DNA from: Desmodesmus armatus
Lineage: Eukaryota; Chlorophyta; Chlorophyceae; Sphaeropleales; Scenedesmaceae
Assembly (NCBI GenBank): GCA_007449985.2
Contig: VIIQ02000575.1
Location: 691,001-755,000, forward strand
Length of the DNA: 64,000 nucleotides
Direction of reading: 5' to 3'
Below are positions 10,808 to 22,513 of this stretch, in pieces (the first letter of the stretch is position 1; each line of letters begins with the position of its first letter). The notes beneath the pieces are model-generated. The model was given only the letters and a program-made list of their open reading frames with translations, was not told where the DNA came from and did no database searches. The translations under genes were made by a program, and so were the position numbers.

Positions 10808-13800
10808 CTAACTGTGCTGTACCACCACCCGCACAGTCTGCAGTGTGCTGTCCTGTCCCCCAGTCACGACCCCGCCACCAGCTAGAGTGTCCTGCAGCAC
10901 CTGTATGCTGCTGGTGCTGAACGCCTCCCCAGGAAACACAACCGGCACACCGGGGGATAGGGGCACAAGAGCTCTGCAGACACCCGCCCTACAGCTGCAT
11001 GCAGCGGGACCACCTCTGTGTCAGCAAAGAAGGCTTGACGTGGTGTCAAAGCTGCGATGCTACCAATGCCAGCACCACTGCTAGATGACGATGGGTACTC
11101 CTGGAGCTGCTGTGGCTGCTGAGCCGCCTTACTGCTGGTGGTAGTGGTGCTGGGGTTGGTATGGGTGTGGTTTGAGGCTGCAGGATGCTTTGTGCCGTCT
11201 TGCTGGCGCAGCTGCATGGCTTGCAGGGCGTGTGCTGAGCTGAGCTGTGTGCACGCGCTGACAAGGTTGGAGGCGTCTGCAGGAGTGCTGCCGGCCCAAA
11301 GACAAAAACCACAAGCTGCACACAGCGGCATACACACGCAAGCGCGGAAACGTGAGGCTTGCAAACTGCCTGGCACAGGCAACGCCAACACTACCACACA
11401 CATGCGATATCATGCACCGATGTCTCAAATATGGCTCTGGCTGCAAGTAGGCGGCAAGGTCTCAGGGAGGCAACAACCAGGGGTGTGCAAACTGCACAGC
11501 CGCACCATGCGCCACACATCATACCTTGTTTGTAGAGAGCTCAGGCACAATGCCATGCTTCTCCTCCAGCCATGCAGCAGCATCATATCCTGTTAGGCTC
11601 AAGCCCTGCACATTCACCACAACCCTCAGAGGGTCAAACCCCAGCACGGACTCCTGCGCTCCACACCCGCCATCCTGCAGCAGACTGAGGCCAGGCAGAT
11701 GTGCCAGCTGTGTCCTGGCGGCAGCAGCTGCAGACATTGGGGTGTGCCAAACCCCGGGTGTGAAGGCGTGGCGGCGTGCGGCATCCAGGGATGACAGCAG
11801 GATGTAGCTGGGTGATGACGTCTGGAGCACCTGGATAAAAAGACAGACAGAGTGACACAGTGTTCCCCCCACACTACCTGGATGTTGAGAAGCTGTAGTT
11901 GGCAACACATACCACGCACAACTCAATTCAAGACTGACATCACACTAAACAGCTGTCATGCAGGGGCGTGGCGGACAGAGTGATAAAACCCAGGCACCAG
12001 CCAGCGAGCGGGGGCTGTTGGGGTCCTATCAGGTGTCGTGCCGCTGTCGCTTGTGTACACATGCATCCATCTTGAACACAAGCCCCATGAGGGGTAGCAA
12101 GCCCCATGAGCCAGGCACGTGTGGGGTTAGGTGCGAGGGTGGGTGTACTATCACGTGCCGTACCCCAGTCTTCCCAGTACACACAGCAGCTGCATCAGGC
12201 TACCAGCCTCACCTGCAGCGCTTGGCTGATTCTGGATGGCTTCACAAACGAGCTCCTGTTTAAATGCAGCATGGCGGCCTGCGTCATAGCCGTCAGCACC
12301 TTGTGTGTTGAGTGCATCACCAGGTCTGCACCAGCTTCAAGAGCTGAGGGCGGGACCTGCTGCAGCAACGCAGTGCAGCCTGATGCAGGGCTCTCGAGGT
12401 GAACAACCCCTACTGCCCCAGCACCAGTCTCTACTGCACCTGGCTCAACTACTGCTGCACTAGCTGTGCCTGCTGCGCTTGGTTCTGTGTGCTGGGTGTT
12501 GTGCAGGTCCTGGGCCATGGGGCTGAGGTGGCCGCCATGTGCCTCATCCACCAGCAAGGGAACACTGTTTTGGCGGCAAACGGCTGCCAATTCTGCAGGA
12601 CAGCGGCACAAGATCAGCACGGTTGTCACTGCTGTGAAGGGCTGTGCGCTGCATGCTTGATGGCTTGTGTGGGGTGCTTGTTGGATGGACTGCATGTGGG
12701 CGGCATTGCACAACTGCCCAGCCTTGATTGTGCTTGCAGCGCATGCGTCGACAAGTGAACGACGCAATTGCGCAGCTGCCTGGTGCTCAGTGCTTTTGTG
12801 CAGGACAGTCAGCGACTGGTGTAATGAGCCTCATCGCCCACCTGAAACCCTTGCCACTGCTCCATAATAGGTTGGCGAAACCACCAGCACGGCCCCGACC
12901 TTCAGCCCCTGCGCCTGCGCTGCCTCAAAGCCCAGCTGCAGCTCCTCAGACGTCACGCAGTGCGCTATGCCATGCACAGCGTCCTGCTCTGGCTGCAGCC
13001 ACACAGGTACCGCGCCGCTCAGCACACAAGCTGAAAAGGCGGATAGGTGGCAGTTGCGCGCAAGCAAGAGAGCCTCCCCAGGCTTGACAGTAGCCATGAC
13101 GGCAGCGTGTATGCCCACGCTGCAGCCGTTGACTAGGAACCATGTCTGCTGGGCATTGAAAGCAGCGGCTGCAAGGTCCTGCGCTGCTTTGATTACCCCA
13201 CTGGGCGAAGACAGGTAGTCCAAACCTGCGCAGCAGGACAGCAAGCTGTTGGCAAGCATGCGTGACGGGGATTGATGGCGGACGCACTGTGGCGGTGTGC
13301 ATGATGTGCAGGTGCGTTATGGCTGGCATGTGTCAACGGGCGCAAGGGGATAAGGCGCGCACATGTTGAGGGATAGGGGTCTGCGTGCGTGCGTGCGTGC
13401 TGCTGCTGCAGCAAGCATGCCGGTACGAGTAGGCATGCACATGGGTATGCAACAGCAACGCCCAGAAACCCACCTGCTAGTTCAGTGAGGTCGTAACGCA
13501 ATGGGTGTGTGGCGTGCTGTTGGTGGTCACTCTGGGGTGTCTGATGTGTGGCGTCGCGCGCAGTTTGTGCTGCAGGCATCAGCAGCTGCCGCATGCCAGT
13601 ATCCAAGGCCTTGCCCCGCTGCAGACAAGGTATAGGGGAACCGTAACGTCGTTTTATTTGGTGTCAAGAAGGCCCAGTGGTTGCAGGGATAGAGAAACGG
13701 AGTCATAGATACTACAACAACAAAGTGACAAAGCTTCTGCATGCACGCATACGTTCAAGGCGGATGTCGCATTTGTGCTGACATTGCATGTCAGGCTGGA

Positions 13801-14159
13801 GATACGTACCGTATTGTAGCCCCAGCACTTGCACACAGCGACACACACAAGTTGCAACTCATGTGTCAACACAGCTGTACATGGGTCCTAGTTGTACTGT
13901 TGTTGCGCACCTTGTGCCCTGGCACGTGCAGTGGTGTTTCTTCCAGCCGATTGCCTCTTTGCAGGACAGCATCTAGCAGGGGGGCTGACTCTTGACACTG
14001 CATGTCTGGGTGATCGGTCTTGCTACAGAGTGGTCTGCCACCTGCATGCCTTCTTGGTCGCTGGGGTGGACCAAGCGTGTGGCAGCAGCGGCAGCAGTGC
14101 TGCTGCCCAACATGCCCTAACTGCCAGTGTGATGCCATGAGTGGCAAACGAGCACTCAT
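10808..14159 (-). CDS. Orn/Lys/Arg decarboxylase, PLP fold type I
   Basis: This family decarboxylates a basic amino acid with pyridoxal phosphate, the first step to polyamines or cadaverine. Six exons: 14159-13911, 13618-13474, 13225-12842, 12592-12213, 11830-11525 and 11315-10808. Visible motifs in order are LHVPGHK/RGKALD, YDLTELAG/LDYLSSPSGVI, FLVNGCSVGIHAA, VVSPTYYG, VPLLVDEAHGGHL, the PLP lysine in ADLVMHSTHKVL, then LTPRQAFFADTE, CPYPP and a C-terminal PGE. Junction phases match. Two single missing bases in the last exon (in GGGCC near 11295 and in CCCCC near 10965) break the frame; adding one base at each restores about 657 residues to the TAG at 10810-10808. The roughly 60 Cys/Arg-rich residues before the first motif may target an organelle. 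There is no N-terminal response-regulator-like wing, so it resembles the short bacterial or cyanobacterial type. Substrate cannot be told by eye. Confidence 0.88.
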
Positions 14160-15033
14160 CGCGATGTTGGTAATTATCTCAGTTGTAAGAGAATATGCAA
14201 GACTTCAAAAGGCTTAGCTCCACTCGTACTGCCAAATCAAACTGCCGCCCCCCACGAGCTAGCTCATGCACGAATTCAGCCTATTGAGCGCAAAAGTTTG
14301 CCAAACAACCACTTTGAATCTGGGGACATGAAGCGGCGTTGGTCGAGCAGAATTACGGAGGGTTTTGCAACGGTTTTGCAACGGTCTGATGTGTCCTTCT
14401 GGTACATAGTAAGGGCGGTTTCTGACTCTCAGTCAGTCACTCAATGCTTCCTAGTATGATGGTTTTTCAAATGTCTAAGACTGTCGAATTCTTGCTCCGA
14501 CTTGACCTGGCGCATTGGGTTGGATTGAAGCGACAGAAGGGCTGGCTCCTTGCTGCCCTGGCGCCAGCTCCTTCGACACAGGTGGGTTGAGGCGCATGCA
14601 AGCAGAACTTTCGATGTGGTCACAGCTTGCCAAACTGCCATCTGCGTGTTTGCTCCAAGCCCGAGTCCCTGGGCAATACAGTACTGATTTCCGTGACCGC
14701 GTATATGCCAGGATAAGCACGATTATCATCATAAACTGTTGCTTATCTCTGTTTGCAGGGCCCAATGGAAGAGCACAACACTATTCCCTGGGCTGCGGTG
14801 TGCTGCTGGGTCGTCGATGAGCTCGCCAAACCTACCTCAGCAGCCTACTCCTTTCAACAAGCACTGCCTGGCTTCTTCTTTCACAACACTCCTATACCAG
14901 ATAAGTGCTCAAAGGTGATAAGGGGTGGCACAGCATCGTCTAAGTATCACATTCAGAAAGGCAGCGTGAGAGGCTGATTAGGTACCTAGCTACATCAGTG
15001 GGGGTGATTCAGCAGCGGCTCAGGCAGCATCTT
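14160..15033. other. Upstream region of the decarboxylase gene
   Basis: No gene is recognised in this stretch. The reading frames on both strands are short and of mixed composition. It probably contains the decarboxylase promoter. Confidence 0.3.
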
Positions 15034-16170
15034 CAGTTTGAGGTTGGTTGGGCAGCTGTCCACTCCCCAGTTGGTCATTCGTGTGAGGGACATGTACCCA
15101 AAACCACCAAACACTGGGAGTGGACGTAGGCTTGGTGCAGCTGTTCTTTGCTGGTTACTGCAGTCTTGTGGGTCAGGCGGTGTGCGTGGTTACAGCAGCA
15201 GCATTGGTGTGCATAGCAGCGACTTGCAGACACAGTGGGTGGGTATGTACTAAAGATGCTGCCCCAGTTCCTCCTACAACACCCTGAGCGACTTGCAGCT
15301 GAGCACGTACTGGGCGGTGCCGTGTCTGTAGCATCCTCTATGCTACAGACACCGCATCGCCCAGTACGTACTCAGCGACCAGTCACTCAGGGTGTTGTAG
15401 CAGGGACTGAGGCAGCATCTTCAGCCTCAGCTCGGTTATGGCAGCAGTTCCCTCCCCAGTTGGTTCAAGGGTGTGAAGGTGCAACCCAATCACCAAGACA
15501 CTGGGAGTAGACAGATTACATTGTAGGTTTGGCACAGTGGCTTGCCTTTTGTTGGTTTTGGCCGGGGGGGGGGGGCGGTGTGGGATTTTCAGCCTTGCAG
15601 TCTAGGCGGTGTGCATGAATACAGCAGGCGTAGGTGCAGCGGGTCAAATGTGTGCAATGAGAGTGATAGGGGTGCGGCATGGCAGGTGCAGCAACCCCTC
15701 CTTGGGGTCGCCTGGGTGATCTGCGCGCAGCAGTCTAAAACACCTGGGAAACTACCATTACGGGAGGGGCAAAACAGCATAGCACCATTTGTCATGGCCA
15801 CACTGCTGCTACTCCTCCTTGGGGTCGCCCGAGTGACCTGCGCGCAGCAGTCTAAAACACTCGGTAAACCACCAACATGGGGAGGGCGGCAGCAGCGGCA
15901 CCCCTCACACAACAACAGCATACTACCTTTTGTCAGCGCCACACTGCTGCTGCCCCTCCTTGGGGTCGCCTGGGTGATCTGCGCGCAGCAGTCTAAAACA
16001 CCTGGGAAACCACCAATACGGGAGGGGCGGCATCGGAAATTTGTACGCGACTGTGACAGTACGGCTGCAACAGTCGCAAGTCGATATAGTCGAGACAGTC
16101 CGGCTGTCCGCCACGGCTGCTGCGACTAAATGCCGACTGTGTCACAACAGTCGAGGACCGCTGTGATAGT
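15034..16170 (+). repeat. Composite repeat locus: unit A, palindrome, three-copy minisatellite, CAGTCG-rich block
   Basis: Four pieces lie in order. Unit A (about 15050-15150) contains GCAGCTGTCCACTCCCCAGT. A large palindrome lies at 15274-15400. Three copies of a unit with TCCTTGGGGTCGCC and GCGCAGCAGTCTAAAACACC occur near 15701, 15818 and 15957. A block rich in CAGTCG/CGACTG lies at about 16050-16165. Homologues of unit A, the minisatellite and the CAGTCG block recur at 40.1-42.0 kb in a different order, so this is a dispersed family. The open frame through the minisatellite (15542-16129) is a by-product of the repeats. Confidence 0.7.
15274..15400. repeat. Palindrome, about 60-nt arms
   Basis: The left arm starts CTACAACACCCTGAG and includes GTACTGGGCGGTGCCGTGTC. 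The right arm mirrors it, ending CTCAGGGTGTTGTAG, with the centre near 15337. The arms are imperfect only at a few positions, so the transcript or single strand would fold into a long hairpin. Confidence 0.8.
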
Positions 16171-17672
16171 CGACGGGTGTTATCATGCCTATATTCGTTT
16201 TCGTATGGCTACGTCAGAGTTACATCATCGCATATCTGATAGTATCTGCCGATCCTGCAGCACTATGATAACTATACTGCCCTGGCCCTGTCCTGCCTTG
16301 TTCTGGCGGGATCTGTTAGTGTTGGCAACACAACTGTCAGGCTCAAGTGTATGAACCCAGTTACACACCTTGCTGAGTTGAGCATGAGGTAGGCCACCAC
16401 ATCAACCGATATGCTCTCAGGCACACCCAAGCAACGTGCATAGAGCAGTTATGTAGGGCCGCCAGCTGTCAACTGTAGTGCAAGCCTAGCCAAGACTTTG
16501 GAATGTGTAGATGCAAGGAGAGGGTTGCGCACACGTTCAGCAAACAAGCTCACAACAAATGTGAGTTAGCTCATGCACATCCAAAGAGTCTTCCTCATAG
16601 TTGCCCCACAGATGATGTGGCACAAGCAGCTGGTACTATGCAAAGCATCGCTGATGGCAACATCCTTCAGAGTAAGCTTTCAGGGGTTTGAACCTATGTA
16701 GATTTACAGTTAACATCAATTGAAAGGTGGGACCCTTGGGGCTGCCTTCCGCAAACTGCTGGCTCCAGTAGTAAGGCGGCCCGGTACTATGCTGGTTGAC
16801 CACACATTTTCACCACCCCCGAAGAGGGAGGGGGGTACGCCAAACAAAGTTGTATCCCCCTCGCCATCCCGTTTGAGGCTGCTTGGCCCTGACCCCACCC
16901 ACCCCTCGCGGCAAGTGCAAGCTTGTTACGGCGCTGCTGTATCCCATGCTGCCGAACTGCTGCCTGCCACACACCCCTTCCGTTTGAGGCTGTTTTGCAA
17001 CTGGAATCTCCCTCCCTAGCCGGTTCAGGCCTGGCACCCCCCCCCCCGGGTCTTTTTTGTTGGTGGACCCCAGGCCTACTAAGCCTAGGCTAGGCTGCTA
17101 ATAAGTTGCAGCTAACTGGACAGCTTGGATGGGAAAGCTGGGCTAGGTTCAGCCCACGTATAGCCGTGTTGCCAGCAGCTTGCAAATGCCACCGTCGAAA
17201 ATTGCTATCTCACTTACAAGTACAGTAGAGCAGAAAGCATCAGAATCCCAGCTGTCACCCCAGCTTTTGAACATGCCGTGCAGTTGGACACATTATCGCT
17301 TTGACTCAACTTGTCGATAGAATTTCTATCGTATGACACAGCGTTGTCGCTCGCTATGGGCGTATAGAGCAGCAGTATGTTTGCAGCAACCCTGGCCTAT
17401 ATGTAATTTAGGGAAGATGTCGAAAGAGGGACAAGGTGCATATACGGGTGTTGTTCGAAAGACAGATTCGGATACAGGGGCAAAGGTCGATATACCGCAG
17501 ACCCAGCAAACTCAACGACCACGTTCAAACAACAGAAGGTCAGCAACAGCAGCAGCACGAAAGCTTTAAGACTATCGATTACTGTGCTTGTGATCCTCAT
17601 CAGTGGATATTTAGACGGCGACTATCAAGCAGCGATCAGCCTTGGTTGCTTTTGCTTGTTCTGATCACTCTG
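16171..17672. other. Intergenic region upstream of the RGG-protein gene
   Basis: No gene is recognised. A purine- and C-rich patch at 16730-17060 contains two related segments around CGTTTGAGGCTG (near 16870 and 16980), a local duplication. A short run of AT-richer sequence before 17673 may be the promoter. Confidence 0.3.
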
Positions 17673-20060
17673 ATGGACTCTGCAGCAGCAGCACCAGCAG
17701 CAGCTAGTCCAGGCAGTGGAGATGCAGGGGCATCAGACGTCAATGAAGAGCATGCAGATGCAGGACCCTCAGCAGCTGACGGGCCCCTGCAGCCTGTCAG
17801 CGTGAACGTGGTCCCCAACTTCCTTGGCAAGCAGTGCCCCACCGTCGACGAGACCACTCAGGAGCAGTGCAAGGGCACAGTGACTGGCAGGTAGACCGTA
17901 ACAGAGCAGACGGGAAGTGAGCACATCACCACAGTCAGCATGCCAAGCAGCTGACCCTGTCTGTCTTTTTGCTGCCCATGCTGCATAGGAGCCAACACTG
18001 CCGTACATGTGGGAAGGCTGTCCCTGAAGGCCTGTTCAAACGCAAGGTGAAGACGAGCAAGCAGCAGAAGCAACAGGCCTTCCAGCAGCAGGTGGAGTCC
18101 ACTGGCTTCTACACTGGTGTTGGTGAGCCCCCCGTGCTGCACCGTGGCAAGGCCGCCTACCACTACAGGAGACTGGCGGAGGCCATTGCCGACAGCCCCC
18201 AGGTGTGTCATCAGCAGCTCAAACCAGCAGTAGCGATGCACTGTACGGGCTATGCAGTGTGCTTCGGCAAGGACCACTAACTCTGCATTGATGGCGAGCA
18301 TCAGTGCCCATCGCCTCTGCGATGGTTGAGCATCAGTGCTCATCAACCTGCATTGGGCAAGCAATAGTGCCCATTCACCCTGCAATCATTGAGCAGACTT
18401 TTGTGGTGTTGCCTTGTCTTGCTGGCAGGTAATGGAGGCAGTCACAGCCCTGGGGGCCAGCGTGAGGATCGAGCTGGCAGGGGTGATTGACAGCAAGCAA
18501 GAACTCACCCATCCCCAGTCCATGGCCAAGTTTGCGCGCGAGGGGGTGTACTCGGCCCTCAGTGTGCCAGGCCACAAGATCAAGTTCCGCCACAAGCGCA
18601 TCATCATGGTGACGACGGCGCGCGGCCCAGCCGAGGCATCCCTGGACCCCACCAGCACCAAGTCCTTACACCTTAGGGCAGCAGTAGCGGGCCATACCGC
18701 TTGCGTGGAGGATGCAGTGCGGGTGAGTCCAGGGGCCTGACCTCCAGCAGGAACTGTTGTTAGGCGTTTTGCGTAGATAATGCTGCAGCGATGACACTGC
18801 CAGGGGTCTTGTTTGCATAGCACAGCGGGTGGGCAGTGGGCAGCATGCGCGCCGGCAACAATCACCTGCTGTGAGCACAGCTCCACCAGCACCATTGCCC
18901 AACTTGGAGCGACCACACCGTCCTCGGCCATTAGCCTGAACCTTCCGTTTTCAAGGCCATAGTGACAAGCTTTTACAGGCACAGTTGGTCGACTCCGTCT
19001 TGAATGTTGACAGCTTGTGGTGATGTTTGCCCTTGCAGAGGAAGCACCCTGAGCCCCCATCTGCCAAGAATGCACCAACGGCACCTGCACCTGCACGCGA
19101 AGGCAGCTCAAGCGCAGCCGGAGCCGGTGCAGCCGCAGCAGCAGCAACTGGCCAGCCCACAGTACCAGAGGCACCTGCACACATGGGTGGTGCAAGCACA
19201 GAGGCAGCAGCAACAGCGACGGCAGCAGCAGCAGCGGCGGCACCCCCTGGCCAGGCCGCAGCAGCAGGACTCCCGACCGCTGCACACATGGGTGATGCAA
19301 ACGCGGCGGCAGCAGCAGCAGCTTCCCAGCGCCCTGCCTCAGGGGCACCAGCGACGGCCCATCCACATGCAGGCGGTGCAGGTGTAGCGGCGGCAGCAGC
19401 AGCAGCAGTGCAGGCAGCAGCAGTCGCCTTCGCAAGCAGCCAGGCAGAAGGCCGTGGGAGCGCGCAGAGAGGGCGCGCTCGCACAACCAACACCCGGGGC
19501 GGTCGTGGGGGGCGTGGCAGGGGCAGAGGCGGTGGCGTGGGTGCCGTGCCGCCTGCATTCAACCCCCTCTTGGGCCAGTTCGTGGGTTTCGAAGGCCCCC
19601 AGGTGTGCCCCTGGGGAGTGAGTGGGGCCAGGAGTGCCATTGCCTTAGCCCTCGAGCATGCATGAGATGAGCCGTCCTTACAGGAAGCGAGGCCAATGGG
19701 AGGAATCCTATGGCGTTACGATACAGAGGGGGTGTATCGGATTCTTTCTTTCTTTTTCAGTTCACTGCAGTGATGGGTGCTACAGCGGCAGGGATGGTGG
19801 GTTTGGGTGCTGCCAGCGCCATGGGTATGCCAGCAGCAGCAGGGGTGGGCGGTATGGGCATGCCACCAGCAGCAGGGGTGGCAGGGGTGGGCGCTATGGG
19901 CGGTATGGGCATGCCAGCAGCAGCAGGGGTGGCAGGGGTGGGCGCCACGGGTGTGCCAGCAGCAGCAGGGGTGGCAGGTGGAGGGGTTGCAGCAGCGGGG
20001 AGGATGTGGCAGCCTGCAGGGGTGGCGCCCACAGCAGCATGCCAGCTGTGTCGGCACTGA
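17673..20060 (+). CDS. Uncharacterised Cys-cluster, Ala-rich, RGG-motif protein
   Basis: Five exons join in phase: 17673-17890, 17989-18202, 18429-18722, 19039-19617 and 19761-20060, giving 534 residues to a TGA. Residues about 55-85 hold two Cys pairs (KQCPTVDETTQEQC, then HCRTCGKAVP across the first splice), plausibly a zinc ribbon. A basic region follows (GLFKRKVKTSKQQKQQ), then a compact region with GHKIKFRHKRIIMVTTARGP. Exon 4 is Ala-rich and ends in an Arg/Gly cluster (TRGGRGGRGRGRGGG) typical of RNA-binding proteins. Exon 5 is a tandem Met-Pro-Ala-Ala-Ala-Gly-Val-like repeat. A GC-rich open stretch in another frame runs on to 20266 (KGFMLAGADQFNTPQ), so one missing base may hide the true C-terminus. 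A nucleic-acid role is inferred from composition only. Confidence 0.6.
19669..19740 (+). repeat. 3' fragment of the SINE also found at 38809-39143
   Basis: This lies inside the last intron of the RGG-protein gene. It shares CCGTCCTTACAG, GGCCAATGGGAGG and ATCCTATGGCGTTAC, in the same order, with the SINE at 39 kb. The 5' part is missing, as expected of a truncated copy. A pyrimidine tract with TTTC repeats follows and ends in the splice acceptor. Confidence 0.6.
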
Positions 20061-20266
20061 TCACCAACATGAACCTAAAGGGCTTCATGCTTGCGGGGGC
20101 TGACCAGTTCAACACGCCCCAGGCGCAGCGCGCGATGGAGGTCGCGAGCAGCAAGTCAGGCGCAGGCGCTGCTCTGGTGTTTTCAAACGGGGCCTGTTGC
20201 GTTGCCGCTGCGCCTGTTTGTGACGTGCACGGCACGTTCATCAACTCAGTCTGGGAGATGGTGTGA

Positions 20267-21517
20267 GGTTTGCAGTCTGTATGATGCCGCGGTATGGCAT
20301 TGCATCGTTCCGTTGTGTCAGCTACATTGTAGCCATGTGCTGTGGATGACCAATCCAGTTGTGTTGGTATGACCAGGTGTTGTGATACTGAGTTTGATAT
20401 GCTGCACATTGGCGCTGGTCACGATGGCAGTAGCTACGGTATTGCTATCCATGTTCCAGGTGCAGCCGGAATGAGGGGTTGAGTCGCTTGAACTGTGGGA
20501 TTGTTATGTTCACATCAAGATTGAGTTTAGGAGTGGTGGGTTGGTGGTGTGCTGTGGCAGGTGCTGACATGCGCCATGCGCCAGCCGCATAAAGTCACTC
20601 ACAGAAAAACAGCCGGCCATCTCATATGGCAGATCAGAATGTTGGTTGTGTTGGCAATACCAGTTCGGTAGGATGCATTCTTGTCTTGAAATGCCCCACA
20701 CTTGCAGACACACAAATATGTCTACTATTGCAGGTACAGATGCACAGGCGGACAGAAAGACAGCCTCATACAGGAAAACAGATATACACAGCAGTTTGGC
20801 GGCATAAGGCTCCGCAGCTCACACGGTTCACATCAAGAAATCATGATACTGTGGAACACTTCGTGAAGCTGCATGACATGATGCCTTCCTATACCAGTAC
20901 TGCTACTACTACATTGGGTCAGGGCCTGGGTAGAGCAAATCAGAGGCCTCCAGCGCGACTACCTGTTGTTGCGCTGGCAGACCACCGCCTCATGTTCAAA
21001 TTAGACAGGGGTTGTTGGATCATGGTCTGGCAGCTGCTGGGCCCCTGGGCGCCCGCTGCTCTGTCATGTCATCCCCAGCGAATCAAAGCAAACCAAAGTT
21101 ACACCTGTAGCTTTGAAGCTCAAGAGCAGCCGGTGCGCTAGGAGGCTGCAGCTGTTGCTGCTCAATCAGCAGCTGCACATCACGCATCTGGTCTGCTCTC
21201 GGCCCTGCTGGTGCAATTGCTGCTGCCGCTGCTCTGGCGGCTGCTGTGCACCCCGTTGCGGCTGCATTTGCTCATGTGGTCTGGGCCGCAGCTGCTGGCC
21301 CTGCTGTTGCTCCAGCCGCTGTTGCTACTGCTGGCCCTGCTCAGCAGGCTGCTACAGCTGCTGCTGGTGCTGAGGTCACCACCACAAGTTGTATAGATCT
21401 GGTGACAATTGGTTGGCAGCGCTCTGGCAGCAAAAGCCTCAAAACACGTTGCAAGAAGTGTGTGGTGTTGCGTTGATGCTGTGAATGTGACCCGCACACT
21501 GAAAGCACGTGAACAGA
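20267..21517. other. Intergenic region without recognised genes
   Basis: No family motif is seen. A Leu/Cys-rich open stretch near 21113-21400 results from CTG/GCTG-type low-complexity sequence. The rest shows no repeat that I could match elsewhere in the window. Confidence 0.3.
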
Positions 21518-21793
21518 ACCGGCCAAGGTCGCCTTGTACTGCCGCCTAGCTGCGTCAGCCCATCTGTCCTGGCAGGGCTGCTAGGCTGGTGTTGTGGGTG
21601 CCAGATGCCAAGTTTCAACCGAAACCCAGCTAGTCACCCCAGCACCCCTGATTTGCTTGCTGCACAAGCTCTCGGGGTGGGGTTGAGGGGCCTGAAACAT
21701 GGTAAATGGTGTCCGGTGGCCGTTGTGAGCAGAAGCTGAAATCAAGCTGCTCTTGTGGTGTTGGTTTGGGGAAAGCACTGCTTGATGCAGAAG
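21518..21793 (+). repeat. Direct repeat R1, copy 1
   Basis: About 275 bp, nearly identical to 23998-24271. Both start ACCGGCCAAGGTC and end in AAAGCACTG followed by GATGCAGAA. The two copies flank the LINE fragment in the same orientation. Confidence 0.85.
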
Positions 21794-21910
21794 CTGTTTG
21801 TTTGTACTTCCTTTGCACATACATTGCACTGCAAGTGATTCAGTGGTCTCACTCTTCATCCTGCCAGATATCGTATCAGAGCTTGCATCATCATCGTTTG
21901 CCATTTCCAG

Positions 21911-21990
21911 CATAACCCACACGCGCAACACACTTCTTATGCACGCATGGTGCAGCAGTCCATCTCACACCAGTACCCAACAAGGTGGCC
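21911..21990 (+). repeat. Direct repeat R2, copy 1
   Basis: About 80 bp starting CATAACCCACACGCGCAACA, almost identical to 23490-23573. It ends in ACCCAACAAGGTGG. The R1-R2 order here and the R2-R1 order on the far side suggest a rearranged or nested repeat. Confidence 0.8.
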
Positions 21991-22513
21991 ACCACTCCCC
22001 CCGCTATTTGACCCCAGCCACAGGTCTGCACCCTATCTGGCTCCACAGGGGCACTCCTTGAGTCATTACCAACAACTTTCATTCCCTGAATGATGCCCAG
22101 ATTCCCCACCAACTTGGTGGAACTGGCCAGCGCAACAGATGCAAGCCGTTCCAGTGCGCGGCCGTGGCATTGTGCCATGATTGGGGGTGAGGGGAGGCAT
22201 AGTGGGGGGGGGGGGGTGAGGTCAGCACAGTTTGTTACAGCCTTCCTGCAGCATGGCATCCACAAGCAGTGTCATATGTGTGGGAGAGAGCCTTGTTGCA
22301 GGTGGGGCGCTGTGCTGCGCCTGTGCCGTGGTCGGTAGGGGGGATTGGGGGGGCCAAATCAAGCAAACCGGGTCCGACGGCCGATCTGGGCTGAAGCTGA
22401 TTTTGAGTTGCCACAGTGGTGTTGCAGGTCTGGAGTGATGTTGCAGCATCAGATGAGGCAGATGCTGGTGGTAGTGTACATTCCAGCCCATAACCAGGTC
22501 ACTGGCCAGTTGT

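Noticed and set aside
15542..16129. 195-codon frame through the minisatellite
   Set aside because: The frame follows from the repeat unit and the encoded repeats have no protein features.
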